22,180 nt of DNA, taken from Pseudomonadota bacterium. Its GTDB lineage: Bacteria; Pseudomonadota; Gammaproteobacteria; Xanthomonadales; Xanthomonadaceae. Of the stretch, positions 7,680 to 15,514 are shown one piece after another (the first letter of the stretch is position 1; each line of letters begins with the position of its first letter). Both the position numbers and the translations under genes were made by a program. The stretch spans positions 1-22,180 of the forward strand of contig JAEWZE010000138.1 in the NCBI GenBank assembly GCA_023395465.1. The letters run 5' to 3'. The notes under the pieces are model-generated. The model had not been told where the DNA came from and did not search any database. It saw nothing but the letters and a program-made list of their open reading frames with translations.

Positions 7680-7707
7680 TGGTAGCGCATGGATGGGCGT
7701 TCCATGC
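7680..7707 (+). promoter_or_regulatory. Possible operator upstream of receptor 1
   Basis: Two overlapping signals lie 120-147 bases before the receptor start, after an A/T-rich patch (7669-7680). One is TGGTAGCGCATGGA (7680-7693), whose left nine bases match the palindromic xyl-box TGGTAGCGCTACCA that I recall for xanthomonad xylan genes; the right half does not match. The other is a perfect 7-bp inverted repeat GCATGGA / TCCATGC (7687-7707) with a 7-base loop. No convincing -35/-10 pair is seen in 7551-7826. Confidence 0.3.
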
Positions 7708-7826
7708 TCCGCCACAGCGCCGCTGTCCCCCGCTGTCAGTTCGGGGCGCCGTCGCACCAAGAGCCGCCAAGGCCGCCAGCAGCAACACCGGATCCGCTTG
7801 TCATGTGCCCGTGGGAGGGGAACATC

Positions 7827-10775
7827 ATGCCAACGCTCGACCAACGTCGCCCGGGCCGCCGGCCCGCAACACACCCAGCCAACCGTTCGTTCCGCCGCAG
7901 CGCCCTCGCGCTGGCGGTGGCCGCCCTGTGCTCGGCGCCGCTGCACGCGCAGCAGGCCGAGCCGGCTGAGCCCGCGCAGGACGAGGCCACCACCCTGGAT
8001 GCGGTGGTCGTGTCCGGCATCCGCGGCTCGGTCTATCGCGCCCAGGACATCAAGCGCGAGGCCGACACCTTCGTCGATTCGGTCACCGCGCTCGACATCG
8101 GCGCGCTGCCCGACCGCAGCGTCACCGAGACGCTTTCGCGTATCCCCGGCGTCACCATCGACCGTTTCCTCTCCGTCGGCGATCCGGAGCACTTCTCCGC
8201 GGAAGGCGGCGGCGTGCAGGTGCGCGGCCTCACCCAGGTCCGCTCGGAACTCAACGGCCGCGACAGCTTCTCCGCCTCCGGCGGCCGCGCGCTGAGTTTC
8301 CAGGACGTGCCGTCCGAGCTGATGGCCGGCGTGGACGTGTACAAGAACCAGACCGCCGAGATGATCGAGGGCGGGCTCGGCGGCACGGTCGACCTGCGCA
8401 CCTTCATGCCGCTCGACTTCGAGGAAAGCCGGCTGGGCGTGTCGTTCAGCGCCAACCGCGGCGACTTCGCCGACAAGCTCAAGCCATCCGGATCGATCCT
8501 CTACAGCAACCGCTGGGACACCGACGCCGGCGAGTTCGGCATCCTGGTCGACGTCGCGCATTCCGAGCTCGCCACCCGGACCGACGGCATGTTCGTGCGT
8601 CCGTTCTTCAACAACGCCAATACCGACCTCGACGGCGACGGCACCAGCGAGAACCTCTGGCTGCCGCGCGGCGCGGACTGGCGCACGCTCGAGTACGAGC
8701 GCGAGCGCCAGGGCGCCTACGTCGCCATGCAGTGGCGCCCGAACGAGAACCTGGAACTGTTCGCCACCGCCTTCCAGAGCAGGTACGACGAACTCTGGTA
8801 CGAGGATGCGATCTTCCTCGACAACGATCCGCTGCAGGTGCGCCTCGATGCCAGCGAACCCTACGACCTCGACGGCAACGTCTTCGTTTCCGGGCGGCTG
8901 CGCTCGACCGGAAACATCCCGATGGGCGCCGACATCCGCGCCTCGCACCGCGAATCCAGGACCCGGGACTTCTCCGCGGGCCTGAAGTGGCTGATCGGCG
9001 ACCGCACCGAATTCTCGACCGACATCCAGTACATCCAGGCCGACACCCGGGCCCTGGACTCCACCGTCACCCTGGGCCTCAACGTCCCCTACATCGACGT
9101 CAACGTGGGCGCAGGCCGCCCGGTCATCGGCATCGACGAGACGTTCTCCGCGGACCTCGGCAACTACTACTGGGCGTTCACGATGGACCACCAGGACGAC
9201 AACGAGGCCGAAGAGATCGCCTGGCGCGCGGACATCAGGCACGGATTCGACAGCACCTTCTTCGATTCGGTCCGGTTCGGCGTACGCGTGACCGATCGCG
9301 ACGCGCACAGCATCGACACCGGCTACAACTGGCAGGCCGTGATCCAGCCGTGGATGCAGGGGTGGAAATTGCCGGCCGGCCCGTTGCCGGGCGTGAACCT
9401 CAACGACCAGGTGAACTCGAACCTGGTCAACCTGACCACGTTCGAGCACTTCTACCGCGGCGACGCCAACACCCCGGGCGCGTTCTACGCCCCGGTCCTG
9501 GCCACCGCACTCGGTTTCCCGGGCAGCTACCAGGCCATCCACGACGCGGCCGTGCCGTACTACCTGTGCTGCTCCGACTACACGCCACGCGACCTGGCCG
9601 ACCCGCAATGGGGCAACGAGCAGCGCGAGAAGACCTATGGCGGGTATGCGATGCTCAACTTCGCGATGGACGAGCTGATGCTCGACGGGAACTTCGGCGT
9701 GCGCGTGGTCCGTACCGAAAACAGCGCCAGCGGCTATCTGGTCTATCCCAACGTCGCATACGCCCCGTATCTGGGAGCCGGCGGGGTCGAGCCGATCACC
9801 GCCGAGAACTCCTATACCGACGTGCTGCCGAGCATGAACGTGAAGTGGGAGCCACGCGAGAACCTGATCCTGCGCTTCGCGGCGTCCAAGGCCATCGCGC
9901 GCCCGAATTTCAGCGACATGCAGGCCTACCAGCAACTCAACGCCGCGACCCGGCCGGGCGTCGACCCGCCCGATGACGGCAGCACGCTGCCGCCCGGCCA
10001 GCTCGACCTCACCGGCAGCTCCTTCGACAATCCGTACCTGGAGCCGATGAAGGCCAACCAGTTCGACATGTCGGTGGAGTGGTACTTCTCGCCCGAACAC
10101 GGGGGCATGGCCTGGGTCAACTTCTTCTACAAGGACGTCAAGGACTACTTCCGCCGCCAGACCGAGCTGGTGGCGTATCCGGGTGTGGATGGTAACGAGT
10201 ACGAGTACCTGATCACCCGGCCGGTGAACGTGGGGACAGCGAAGATCCAGGGCGCCGAGCTCGGCTGGAACCAGTTCTTCGACTTCCTGCCGGCGCCCTT
10301 CGACGGCCTGGGCATGTCGGCCAACTACACCTACATCGACAGCAGCACCGACGTGCCCAACAACCTCGACACCCAGCCGCTCGACACCGACGGCTCGACG
10401 TTCGACGCGTTGCCGGCGGACGGCCTGTCGAAAAACGCCTACAACGCCGCCGTGTTCTACGAGAAGGGGCCGTGGCAGGTGCGCCTGGCCTACAACTGGC
10501 GCAGCGAGTACCTGCTGTCGATCGGGCCCAACGGCTACAACGGCACCCACAACGACATCGCCTGGAAGCTGCCGGTCTACAGCGACGCCTTCGGCCAGCT
10601 GGATGGTTCGATCTTCTATCGCTTCTCCGACAACGTGCAGGTCGGCCTGGAAATGAACAACCTCAACAACGCCGAGCAGCGCACGATCATGGACCAGAAC
10701 GGCGCCGGCCGCCGGGTGACCTCCTGGTACGTCAACGACCGGCGCTACGCCGCGACCCTGCGCCTGACGTTCTAG
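7827..10775 (+). CDS. TonB-dependent outer-membrane receptor 1 (Xanthomonas/Caulobacter sugar type)
   Basis: 982 residues. The start at 7827 was chosen because GGGAGGGG lies 6 bases upstream and it gives a normal signal peptide (FRRSALALAVAALCSAPLHA, cut near residue 41); the frame stays open to 7689 but without these. A TonB-box-like segment TTLDAVVV is at about 55-62. The plug starts with DIGALPDRSVTETLSRIPGV (90-109) and includes VRGL and GGLGGTVDLRT. The remainder is a 22-strand-type barrel ending in RYAATLRLTF with the terminal aromatic residue used for outer-membrane assembly. Receptors of this class take up oligosaccharides with energy from TonB-ExbBD. It is paralogous to the next gene. 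Context suggests xyloglucan oligosaccharides; the ligand cannot be read from the sequence. Confidence 0.93.
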   Translation: MPTLDQRRPGRRPATHPANRSFRRSALALAVAALCSAPLHAQQAEPAEPAQDEATTLDAVVVSGIRGSVYRAQDIKREADTFVDSVTALDIGALPDRSVTETLSRIPGVTIDRFLSVGDPEHFSAEGGGVQVRGLTQVRSELNGRDSFSASGGRALSFQDVPSELMAGVDVYKNQTAEMIEGGLGGTVDLRTFMPLDFEESRLGVSFSANRGDFADKLKPSGSILYSNRWDTDAGEFGILVDVAHSELATRTDGMFVRPFFNNANTDLDGDGTSENLWLPRGADWRTLEYERERQGAYVAMQWRPNENLELFATAFQSRYDELWYEDAIFLDNDPLQVRLDASEPYDLDGNVFVSGRLRSTGNIPMGADIRASHRESRTRDFSAGLKWLIGDRTEFSTDIQYIQADTRALDSTVTLGLNVPYIDVNVGAGRPVIGIDETFSADLGNYYWAFTMDHQDDNEAEEIAWRADIRHGFDSTFFDSVRFGVRVTDRDAHSIDTGYNWQAVIQPWMQGWKLPAGPLPGVNLNDQVNSNLVNLTTFEHFYRGDANTPGAFYAPVLATALGFPGSYQAIHDAAVPYYLCCSDYTPRDLADPQWGNEQREKTYGGYAMLNFAMDELMLDGNFGVRVVRTENSASGYLVYPNVAYAPYLGAGGVEPITAENSYTDVLPSMNVKWEPRENLILRFAASKAIARPNFSDMQAYQQLNAATRPGVDPPDDGSTLPPGQLDLTGSSFDNPYLEPMKANQFDMSVEWYFSPEHGGMAWVNFFYKDVKDYFRRQTELVAYPGVDGNEYEYLITRPVNVGTAKIQGAELGWNQFFDFLPAPFDGLGMSANYTYIDSSTDVPNNLDTQPLDTDGSTFDALPADGLSKNAYNAAVFYEKGPWQVRLAYNWRSEYLLSIGPNGYNGTHNDIAWKLPVYSDAFGQLDGSIFYRFSDNVQVGLEMNNLNNAEQRTIMDQNGAGRRVTSWYVNDRRYAATLRLTF

Positions 10776-10789
10776 CTGCCGGACATCGC

Positions 10790-10816
10790 GCGGCCGGCCC
10801 TCCCGAGGCCGGCCGC
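10790..10816 (+). terminator. Terminator-like hairpin after receptor 1
   Basis: GCGGCCGGCC / GGCCGGCCGC, a perfect 10-bp all-GC stem with a 7-base loop, beginning 15 bases after the stop codon. No T-run follows. With the promoter found downstream it suggests that the two receptors are mostly separate transcripts. Confidence 0.6.
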
Positions 10817-10943
10817 ATGCGAGCCCGGAGCGGCGGGCCATCGCCCCGCCTTCGCGACGGATTGTGTCGTCGCCGCGGCACGGCCCGCCGCACAACCGTT
10901 TCGCCTGCACCGATCAGGCCGCCCCGCCAGCGCCTCGCAAACG

Positions 10944-10973
10944 TTGACGCTGTCGAAAAGTTAACGCTAACAT
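10944..10973 (+). promoter_or_regulatory. Sigma-70-type promoter for receptor 2
   Basis: TTGACG (10944-10949), an 18-base spacer and TAACAT (10968-10973) make a good -35/-10 pair, rare in such GC-rich surroundings. Transcription would start near 10980, leaving a leader of about 210 bases before the ATG at 11194. Confidence 0.6.
10960..10971. promoter_or_regulatory. LacI-like operator overlapping the -10
   Basis: GTTAACGCTAAC is symmetric at 10 of 12 bases around a central CG, the form of LacI-family operators. AGTTAACGCTAACA also matches 11 of 14 bases of a xyl-box-like sequence TGGTAGCGCTAACA. It covers the -10 hexamer, so a bound protein would block transcription. A related copy GTTGACGCTGTC (9 of 12 identical) sits 17 bases upstream over the -35. 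Confidence 0.5.
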
Positions 10974-11014
10974 CGGGCCGCGACTCCAGATCGCGAACGT
11001 AGAAGAACAGGGGG

Positions 11015-11033
11015 CCGGGACAGCCCGGATTTT
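11015..11033 (+). other. Short hairpin with T-run in the receptor 2 leader
   Basis: CCGGG / CCCGG with a 4-base loop followed by ATTTT, about 35 bases after the inferred transcription start. It has the shape of a small intrinsic terminator or attenuator but the stem is only 5 bp. Other small stems (for example 11107-11122) lie further down the leader. No gene is seen in 10776-11193. Confidence 0.25.
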
Positions 11034-11193
11034 CAGATTGCTGCAGCGGCGCCCGCACGGTGCCCGCATTGGCAGCCGGGGAAGTTGTCATCGCAGGTGG
11101 ACGCATCGGCCCGAAACGGCCGGCGCACCGCCGCGGCACCGTGCACCCAAAAAAACCAGTCGATCGACGCACAATTCCTCGGGAGGGAAGTCC

Positions 11194-14100
11194 ATGCGTA
11201 CGTCCAGCCAGCACCGTCCGGCCAACCGGATGGCAGGCCCAGCAGTCCTGCGTCAGTTCCGCCGCAGCGCCCTCGCCCTCGGCGTGGCCACCCTGCTTTC
11301 CGCGCCCCTGTATGCACAGGATGCCCCCGATGCCACCAGCGACGCCGTCGACCTCGACACCGTGGTCGTGAAGGGCGTCCGCGGCGCGGTCATGCGCGCC
11401 CAGGACATCAAGCAGGAGGCCACCCAGATCGTCGATTCGGTGACCGCCGAGGATATCGGCGCGCTGCCCGACCGCAGCGTCACCGAGACCCTCAAGCGCA
11501 TCAGTGGCCTGACCGTCACCGGCTTTGCCGCGCGCGACGATACCGACCACTTCTCCGCCGAAGGCAGCGGCGTGATGATCCGCGGCCTGACCTTCGTGCG
11601 CGGCGAACTCAACGGCCGCGACGTGTTCACCGCCAATGGCGGCCGCGGCATCAGCTTCGAGGAAGTGTCCGCCGAGCTGATGGCCGGCGTGGACGTGTAC
11701 AAGAACCCGTCTGCCGAGATCATCGAGGGCGGCCTGGGCGGCACCATCAACCTGCGCACCCGCATGCCGTTCGACGAGCCCGGCCGCAAGATCGCCGGCA
11801 GCATCGACTACAACTACGGCGACAAGGCCAAGGATGGTCGTCCGTCCGGCTCGTTCCTGTTCAGCGACCGCTGGGACACCGGCGTGGGCGAGATGGGCTT
11901 CATGGCCAACGTCTCGTACTCGGAACTGGCCACGCAATCCGACGGCATCCAGATCCAGCCGTACTCGCGTCGCGGGCGCACGCCTGCAGAGCAGCCCGAG
12001 GGCCTGCCCAACGGCGAAGGCTGGGTCTACGACTGGGAGCAGGAGGCCTGGGTGTCGTCCGACAGCCAGCGCGACCTGCTGCTGGAAGGCACCGACCGCG
12101 ACCACGTGTTCGTGCCTGGCGGCGTGAACTGGCGCCGCACCGACTTCGACCGCAAGCGCCAGGGCGGTGCCTTCGCGTTCCAGTGGCGTCCCAACGACGA
12201 CACCGAGATCTATACCCAGTTCATCACGTCGAAGTACGACATGAGCTGGCGCGAACACTTCATGGAATACACCGGCGCGGGCGAGGCCAACAATACCGAC
12301 AACTGGACCGGCGACCCGAACTATTACGGCAACGCCTACGACGGCGGCGATGGCCTGGCGGACCGCACCAATCGGCTGATCCCGATGCCGGGCACGCAGT
12401 TCGAGTACGACGAGAACGGCCGCTTCCTGCGCGGCAGCATCCGCCTGGGCGGTTGGCGTGGACAGCCGGGCGACGACTCCAACGGCATGTACCAGGGCCC
12501 GGGCATCCAGTTCGCGGTCGGCAACCGCTTCAACGTGCAGTCCTCGAAGACCACCGACTGGTCCGCCGGGTTCAGGCACTTCTTCAGCGACAGCTTCCTC
12601 ATGCGCGGCGACTTCCAGTACGTGAAGGCGACCAGCGACCAGGTGGACTTCTCGGTCCATACCTCGACCCTGCTGGAGGGCATCCATCTCGACCTGACCG
12701 GCAAGTACCCGTCGGTAACGCTGGACAATCCCCAGCGCGCGTTGCAGCAGGACACCTACTTCTGGCGTTCGGCGATGGATCACCTGGCCGACAACGAAGG
12801 CCACGAGCGCGCGGGGCGGCTGGACTTCGAATACAACTTCATGGATCACAACTGGCTGCGCACGGCGCGTTTCGGCGCCCGCGTCGCGGACCGCGAATAC
12901 ACCAGCTTCTACACCACCTACAACTGGCAGCCGATCAGCGACGACTGGAACCGGATCGAGAACCCCGACCCGACCCGTCCACCAGTCGCCTGGCTCGACC
13001 AGTACTATCCGGGAGAGTCGGCGCTGTACACGATGCGCGACTTCTTCGGCGGGGATGCCAACGTCCCGACCCAGTTCTGGGCGGCCCAGGACAGCTTCGT
13101 GGACATCGGCCGCGTCCGCGACACCCTTGCCACCATCCCGGGCGCGCAGTGGAACCCGATCAGCTACTCGCCCGATGCCATCAACCAGCAGCGCGAGCGC
13201 ACCCAGGCGGCCTACGGCATCCTGTACTTCGGCAATGACGAGCTGCGCAATCCCGTCGACGGCAATGTCGGCGTACGCGTGGTCAAGACCAGCGTGAAGG
13301 CGGTGGGCGGCGGGCTGCTGCCGGACATGACTGGCGCGTACGTGGAAGATGTGGCGCAGGAGGTGCGGGACGCCTTCTACGGCCAGGCGTTCAACAGCCA
13401 GGTCAACACCTCCTACACCGACGTGCTGCCCAGCCTGAACGTGCGGGTGCGCTTCGACCACGGCCTGCAGTGGCGTTTCGCCGCGTCCAAGGCGATCGCC
13501 CGGCCGGAGTTCCGTCTGATGCAGAACTGGATCACCCTCTCGGCGAATGCCGCCGGGTGCGCCCAGGCCCGCGAGGATGGACTACGCACCGAACTGTGCA
13601 GCTTCGACGACCTGGCCTACAGCGGCAGCGGCGGCAATCCCGAGCTCAAGCCGATGCGCGCCAACCAGTTCGACACCGCGATCGAGTGGTATTTCGGTCC
13701 CGCCAACAGCCTGTACCTGACGCTGTTCAAGAAGGACGTGAAGGATTACTTCGCCACGTCGCTGGGCACCGAGATCATCGACGGCCGCTCCTACCAGATG
13801 AACCGGACGCGTAACCTCGACGAAGGCAAGATCAAGGGTTTCGAGCTCGGCTATTCGCAGTTCTTCGACTTCCTGCCCGGCCTGGGCGTCCAGGCGAACT
13901 ACACCTTCGTGGACAGCTCCGGCGGAACCAACGTCGACGTGGGCATTCCCACCGACACGCCCGTGGTCCCCGAGGTCGCCCTGGAACTGCCCCTGGAAGG
14001 CCTCTCGCGCCGCAGCTACAACGTGATCGGCATCTTCGAACGCGGCCCGGTGTCTTTCCGCCTGGCCTACAACTGGCGTTCGCGCTACCTGCTCACCAGC

Positions 14101-14355
14101 AGCGACGTGATGCCGGCGATGCGCCAGCCGGTGTGGAACGACGACTACGGCCAGCTCGACGGCTCGTTCTTCTACAACCTCACCGACAACATCCAGCTGG
14201 GCCTGCAGGTCAACAACATCACCAACAGCACGACCAAGCTGTTGATGGGTCCGCGTGGCTACCGTCGCGACGGCTTCGTGGACGACACGCTCTACAACCG
14301 CGCCTGGTTCGAGAACGACCGTCGCTACTCGGCGGTGCTGCGCGCGAGCTGGTAA
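11194..14355 (+). CDS. TonB-dependent outer-membrane receptor 2 (Xanthomonas/Caulobacter sugar type)
   Basis: 1053 residues. The start at 11194 has GGGAGGGA five bases upstream and gives a signal peptide (QFRRSALALGVATLLSAPLYA, cut near 41). A TonB-box-like DLDTVVVK is at 53-60. The plug begins with DIGALPDRSVTETLKRISGL (87-106) and has IRGL and GGLGGTINLRT. The barrel ends NDRRYSAVLRASW; the last residue is Trp rather than the commoner Phe. It shares long identical runs with receptor 1 in the signal, the plug and the C-terminal strands, but is 71 residues longer and differs most in the middle of the barrel, where external loops contact ligand. The pair thus looks like an old tandem duplication with changed specificity. 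It has its own regulated promoter. Confidence 0.93.
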   Translation: MRTSSQHRPANRMAGPAVLRQFRRSALALGVATLLSAPLYAQDAPDATSDAVDLDTVVVKGVRGAVMRAQDIKQEATQIVDSVTAEDIGALPDRSVTETLKRISGLTVTGFAARDDTDHFSAEGSGVMIRGLTFVRGELNGRDVFTANGGRGISFEEVSAELMAGVDVYKNPSAEIIEGGLGGTINLRTRMPFDEPGRKIAGSIDYNYGDKAKDGRPSGSFLFSDRWDTGVGEMGFMANVSYSELATQSDGIQIQPYSRRGRTPAEQPEGLPNGEGWVYDWEQEAWVSSDSQRDLLLEGTDRDHVFVPGGVNWRRTDFDRKRQGGAFAFQWRPNDDTEIYTQFITSKYDMSWREHFMEYTGAGEANNTDNWTGDPNYYGNAYDGGDGLADRTNRLIPMPGTQFEYDENGRFLRGSIRLGGWRGQPGDDSNGMYQGPGIQFAVGNRFNVQSSKTTDWSAGFRHFFSDSFLMRGDFQYVKATSDQVDFSVHTSTLLEGIHLDLTGKYPSVTLDNPQRALQQDTYFWRSAMDHLADNEGHERAGRLDFEYNFMDHNWLRTARFGARVADREYTSFYTTYNWQPISDDWNRIENPDPTRPPVAWLDQYYPGESALYTMRDFFGGDANVPTQFWAAQDSFVDIGRVRDTLATIPGAQWNPISYSPDAINQQRERTQAAYGILYFGNDELRNPVDGNVGVRVVKTSVKAVGGGLLPDMTGAYVEDVAQEVRDAFYGQAFNSQVNTSYTDVLPSLNVRVRFDHGLQWRFAASKAIARPEFRLMQNWITLSANAAGCAQAREDGLRTELCSFDDLAYSGSGGNPELKPMRANQFDTAIEWYFGPANSLYLTLFKKDVKDYFATSLGTEIIDGRSYQMNRTRNLDEGKIKGFELGYSQFFDFLPGLGVQANYTFVDSSGGTNVDVGIPTDTPVVPEVALELPLEGLSRRSYNVIGIFERGPVSFRLAYNWRSRYLLTSSDVMPAMRQPVWNDDYGQLDGSFFYNLTDNIQLGLQVNNITNSTTKLLMGPRGYRRDGFVDDTLYNRAWFENDRRYSAVLRASW

Positions 14356-14554
14356 GGCGCTTGCAGGGGTCCACCGCGGCCTGTGGCCGGCCAATCCGGT
14401 CGTCGTCGTGCCGCAAGGCTATGGTGTAGGGTGGGCCTGTCGCCCGGTGGCCGGATGGGCTGACGGGACTGTCGCATCATGCATGGCGCCTGCATCCGGA
14501 TTCCCGCGCGACGCCGGGCCTGGCGCCCTCGTGCAGGCATGGATCGATCAGGCA

Positions 14555-15019
14555 ATGGAACGGACTCCCTACGAGAATCCCACCGCTGAAACCTTCCACG
14601 CATCGCGTGTTTCCGGTGCGGTGGTCTGGATCGCGGCCATGCTCGGGCTGGCGGTCGCGCTGTCGGGCGTCCCGGGGCTGCTGAAGACCCTGCTGTTGAT
14701 GTCCTGGCTCGCCGTCGAACCGGCCATGCACCTGGAGTCGCCGTGGGAGGCGGTGCTCGAACTCGTCTTCTCGGTCACCGCCATCGCGGCAGGGGCCGCG
14801 CTGGCGGGCCGGTATCGCGTGGCGCTGTACCTGCTGGGGCTGCTCGCGGGGATGATCGCCTGGCTGCTACTGCGCAAGGACACGGGAGCGGCGGAGGATT
14901 GGCCGTGGCTCGCGCTGTACGCAGCGGCGTGCATCGCCTGCGGTTGGATGCGGTGGCGCGGCCATCTCCGGCCGATCCGTGCGCCGTCTCCGATGGGCGA
15001 TCGGACGGCGGCGGACTGA
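14555..15019 (+). CDS. Hypothetical small multi-pass membrane protein
   Basis: About 154 residues from the ATG at 14555 (starts at 14483 or the GTG at 14531 are also possible; none has a strong ribosome site, though CAGG precedes 14555). Four or five hydrophobic segments are seen at about 21-38, 42-57, 66-85, 88-106 and 115-134, so it is an inner-membrane protein. Charged stretches are short, and the tail RGHLRPIRAPSP is basic. I do not recognise a family. It follows receptor 2 by 199 bases; only a small stem CGGCC/GGCCG (14377-14389) lies between them. Whether it belongs to the sugar system is unknown. Confidence 0.6.
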   Translation: MERTPYENPTAETFHASRVSGAVVWIAAMLGLAVALSGVPGLLKTLLLMSWLAVEPAMHLESPWEAVLELVFSVTAIAAGAALAGRYRVALYLLGLLAGMIAWLLLRKDTGAAEDWPWLALYAAACIACGWMRWRGHLRPIRAPSPMGDRTAAD

Positions 15020-15514
15020 ATCCGACGCAGCGGCGATCACCCGCCGGTGCTGTCGCCGTTGGATGCGCCCCGCCGCGCAGACCGTCATGCGGAACGCGGC
15101 GACCGGATGCAAGGCGTCGACGTTGAAGCCATCGGCCCCGCCTCGCCGCGCCGCAGCATTCCGCCATGCTATAGCCGAGCGCGATTTCTTCATTGGTCCG
15201 GAATTGCTCGCGCACCTATCCTGCGGAATGAACAGGCAGGGGCGAGGTGCCGGCGCAATGGGCTTGAGGTCGGAACGGATCGTGTCGCGCAATGGCCGCG
15301 ATGTCGCGATGCGCATCGCCGTGGAAACGCGGCAGCCAGGGAACGCGCCGGCGCCGTCGAGCGCAAGCGCCTGCGTCCCCGGACCGCGGCGCCGCGGCGG
15401 TGACAAGGCAGTGCGCCGGGACGGCATCATGCGTCGGGTCGCGGCCGCCTGGCGTCGTCGCGACGCTGCGTCCTCCGCGATCGGAGGATCCGACATCCGT
15501 CATGGAGATCCGCG
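15020..15514 (+). other. Non-coding stretch upstream of the esterase operon
   Basis: 495 bases with no convincing gene. A weak promoter candidate is TTGGTC (15193-15198), 18 bases, TATCCT (15217-15222), which would leave a leader of about 285 bases. A perfect 7-bp hairpin TCCTCCG / CGGAGGA (15471-15488, 4-base loop) sits 26 bases before the esterase ATG and might affect translation. GGAG at 15504-15507 is the ribosome site. No LacI-like operator comparable to that of receptor 2 was found by eye. Confidence 0.4.

Noticed and set aside
6441..10910. Very long open frame on the minus strand continuing upstream of dgoA through lysR and receptor 1
   Set aside because: It is antisense to two well-supported genes, lacks any recognisable domain, and such frames arise commonly opposite GC-rich genes with G/C third positions. 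Only the dgoA part is real.
10732..13461. Long minus-strand frame opposite receptor 2
   Set aside because: Shadow of the receptor gene; its sequence is a low-complexity Val/His/Ala/Gly/Arg-rich composition with no family features.
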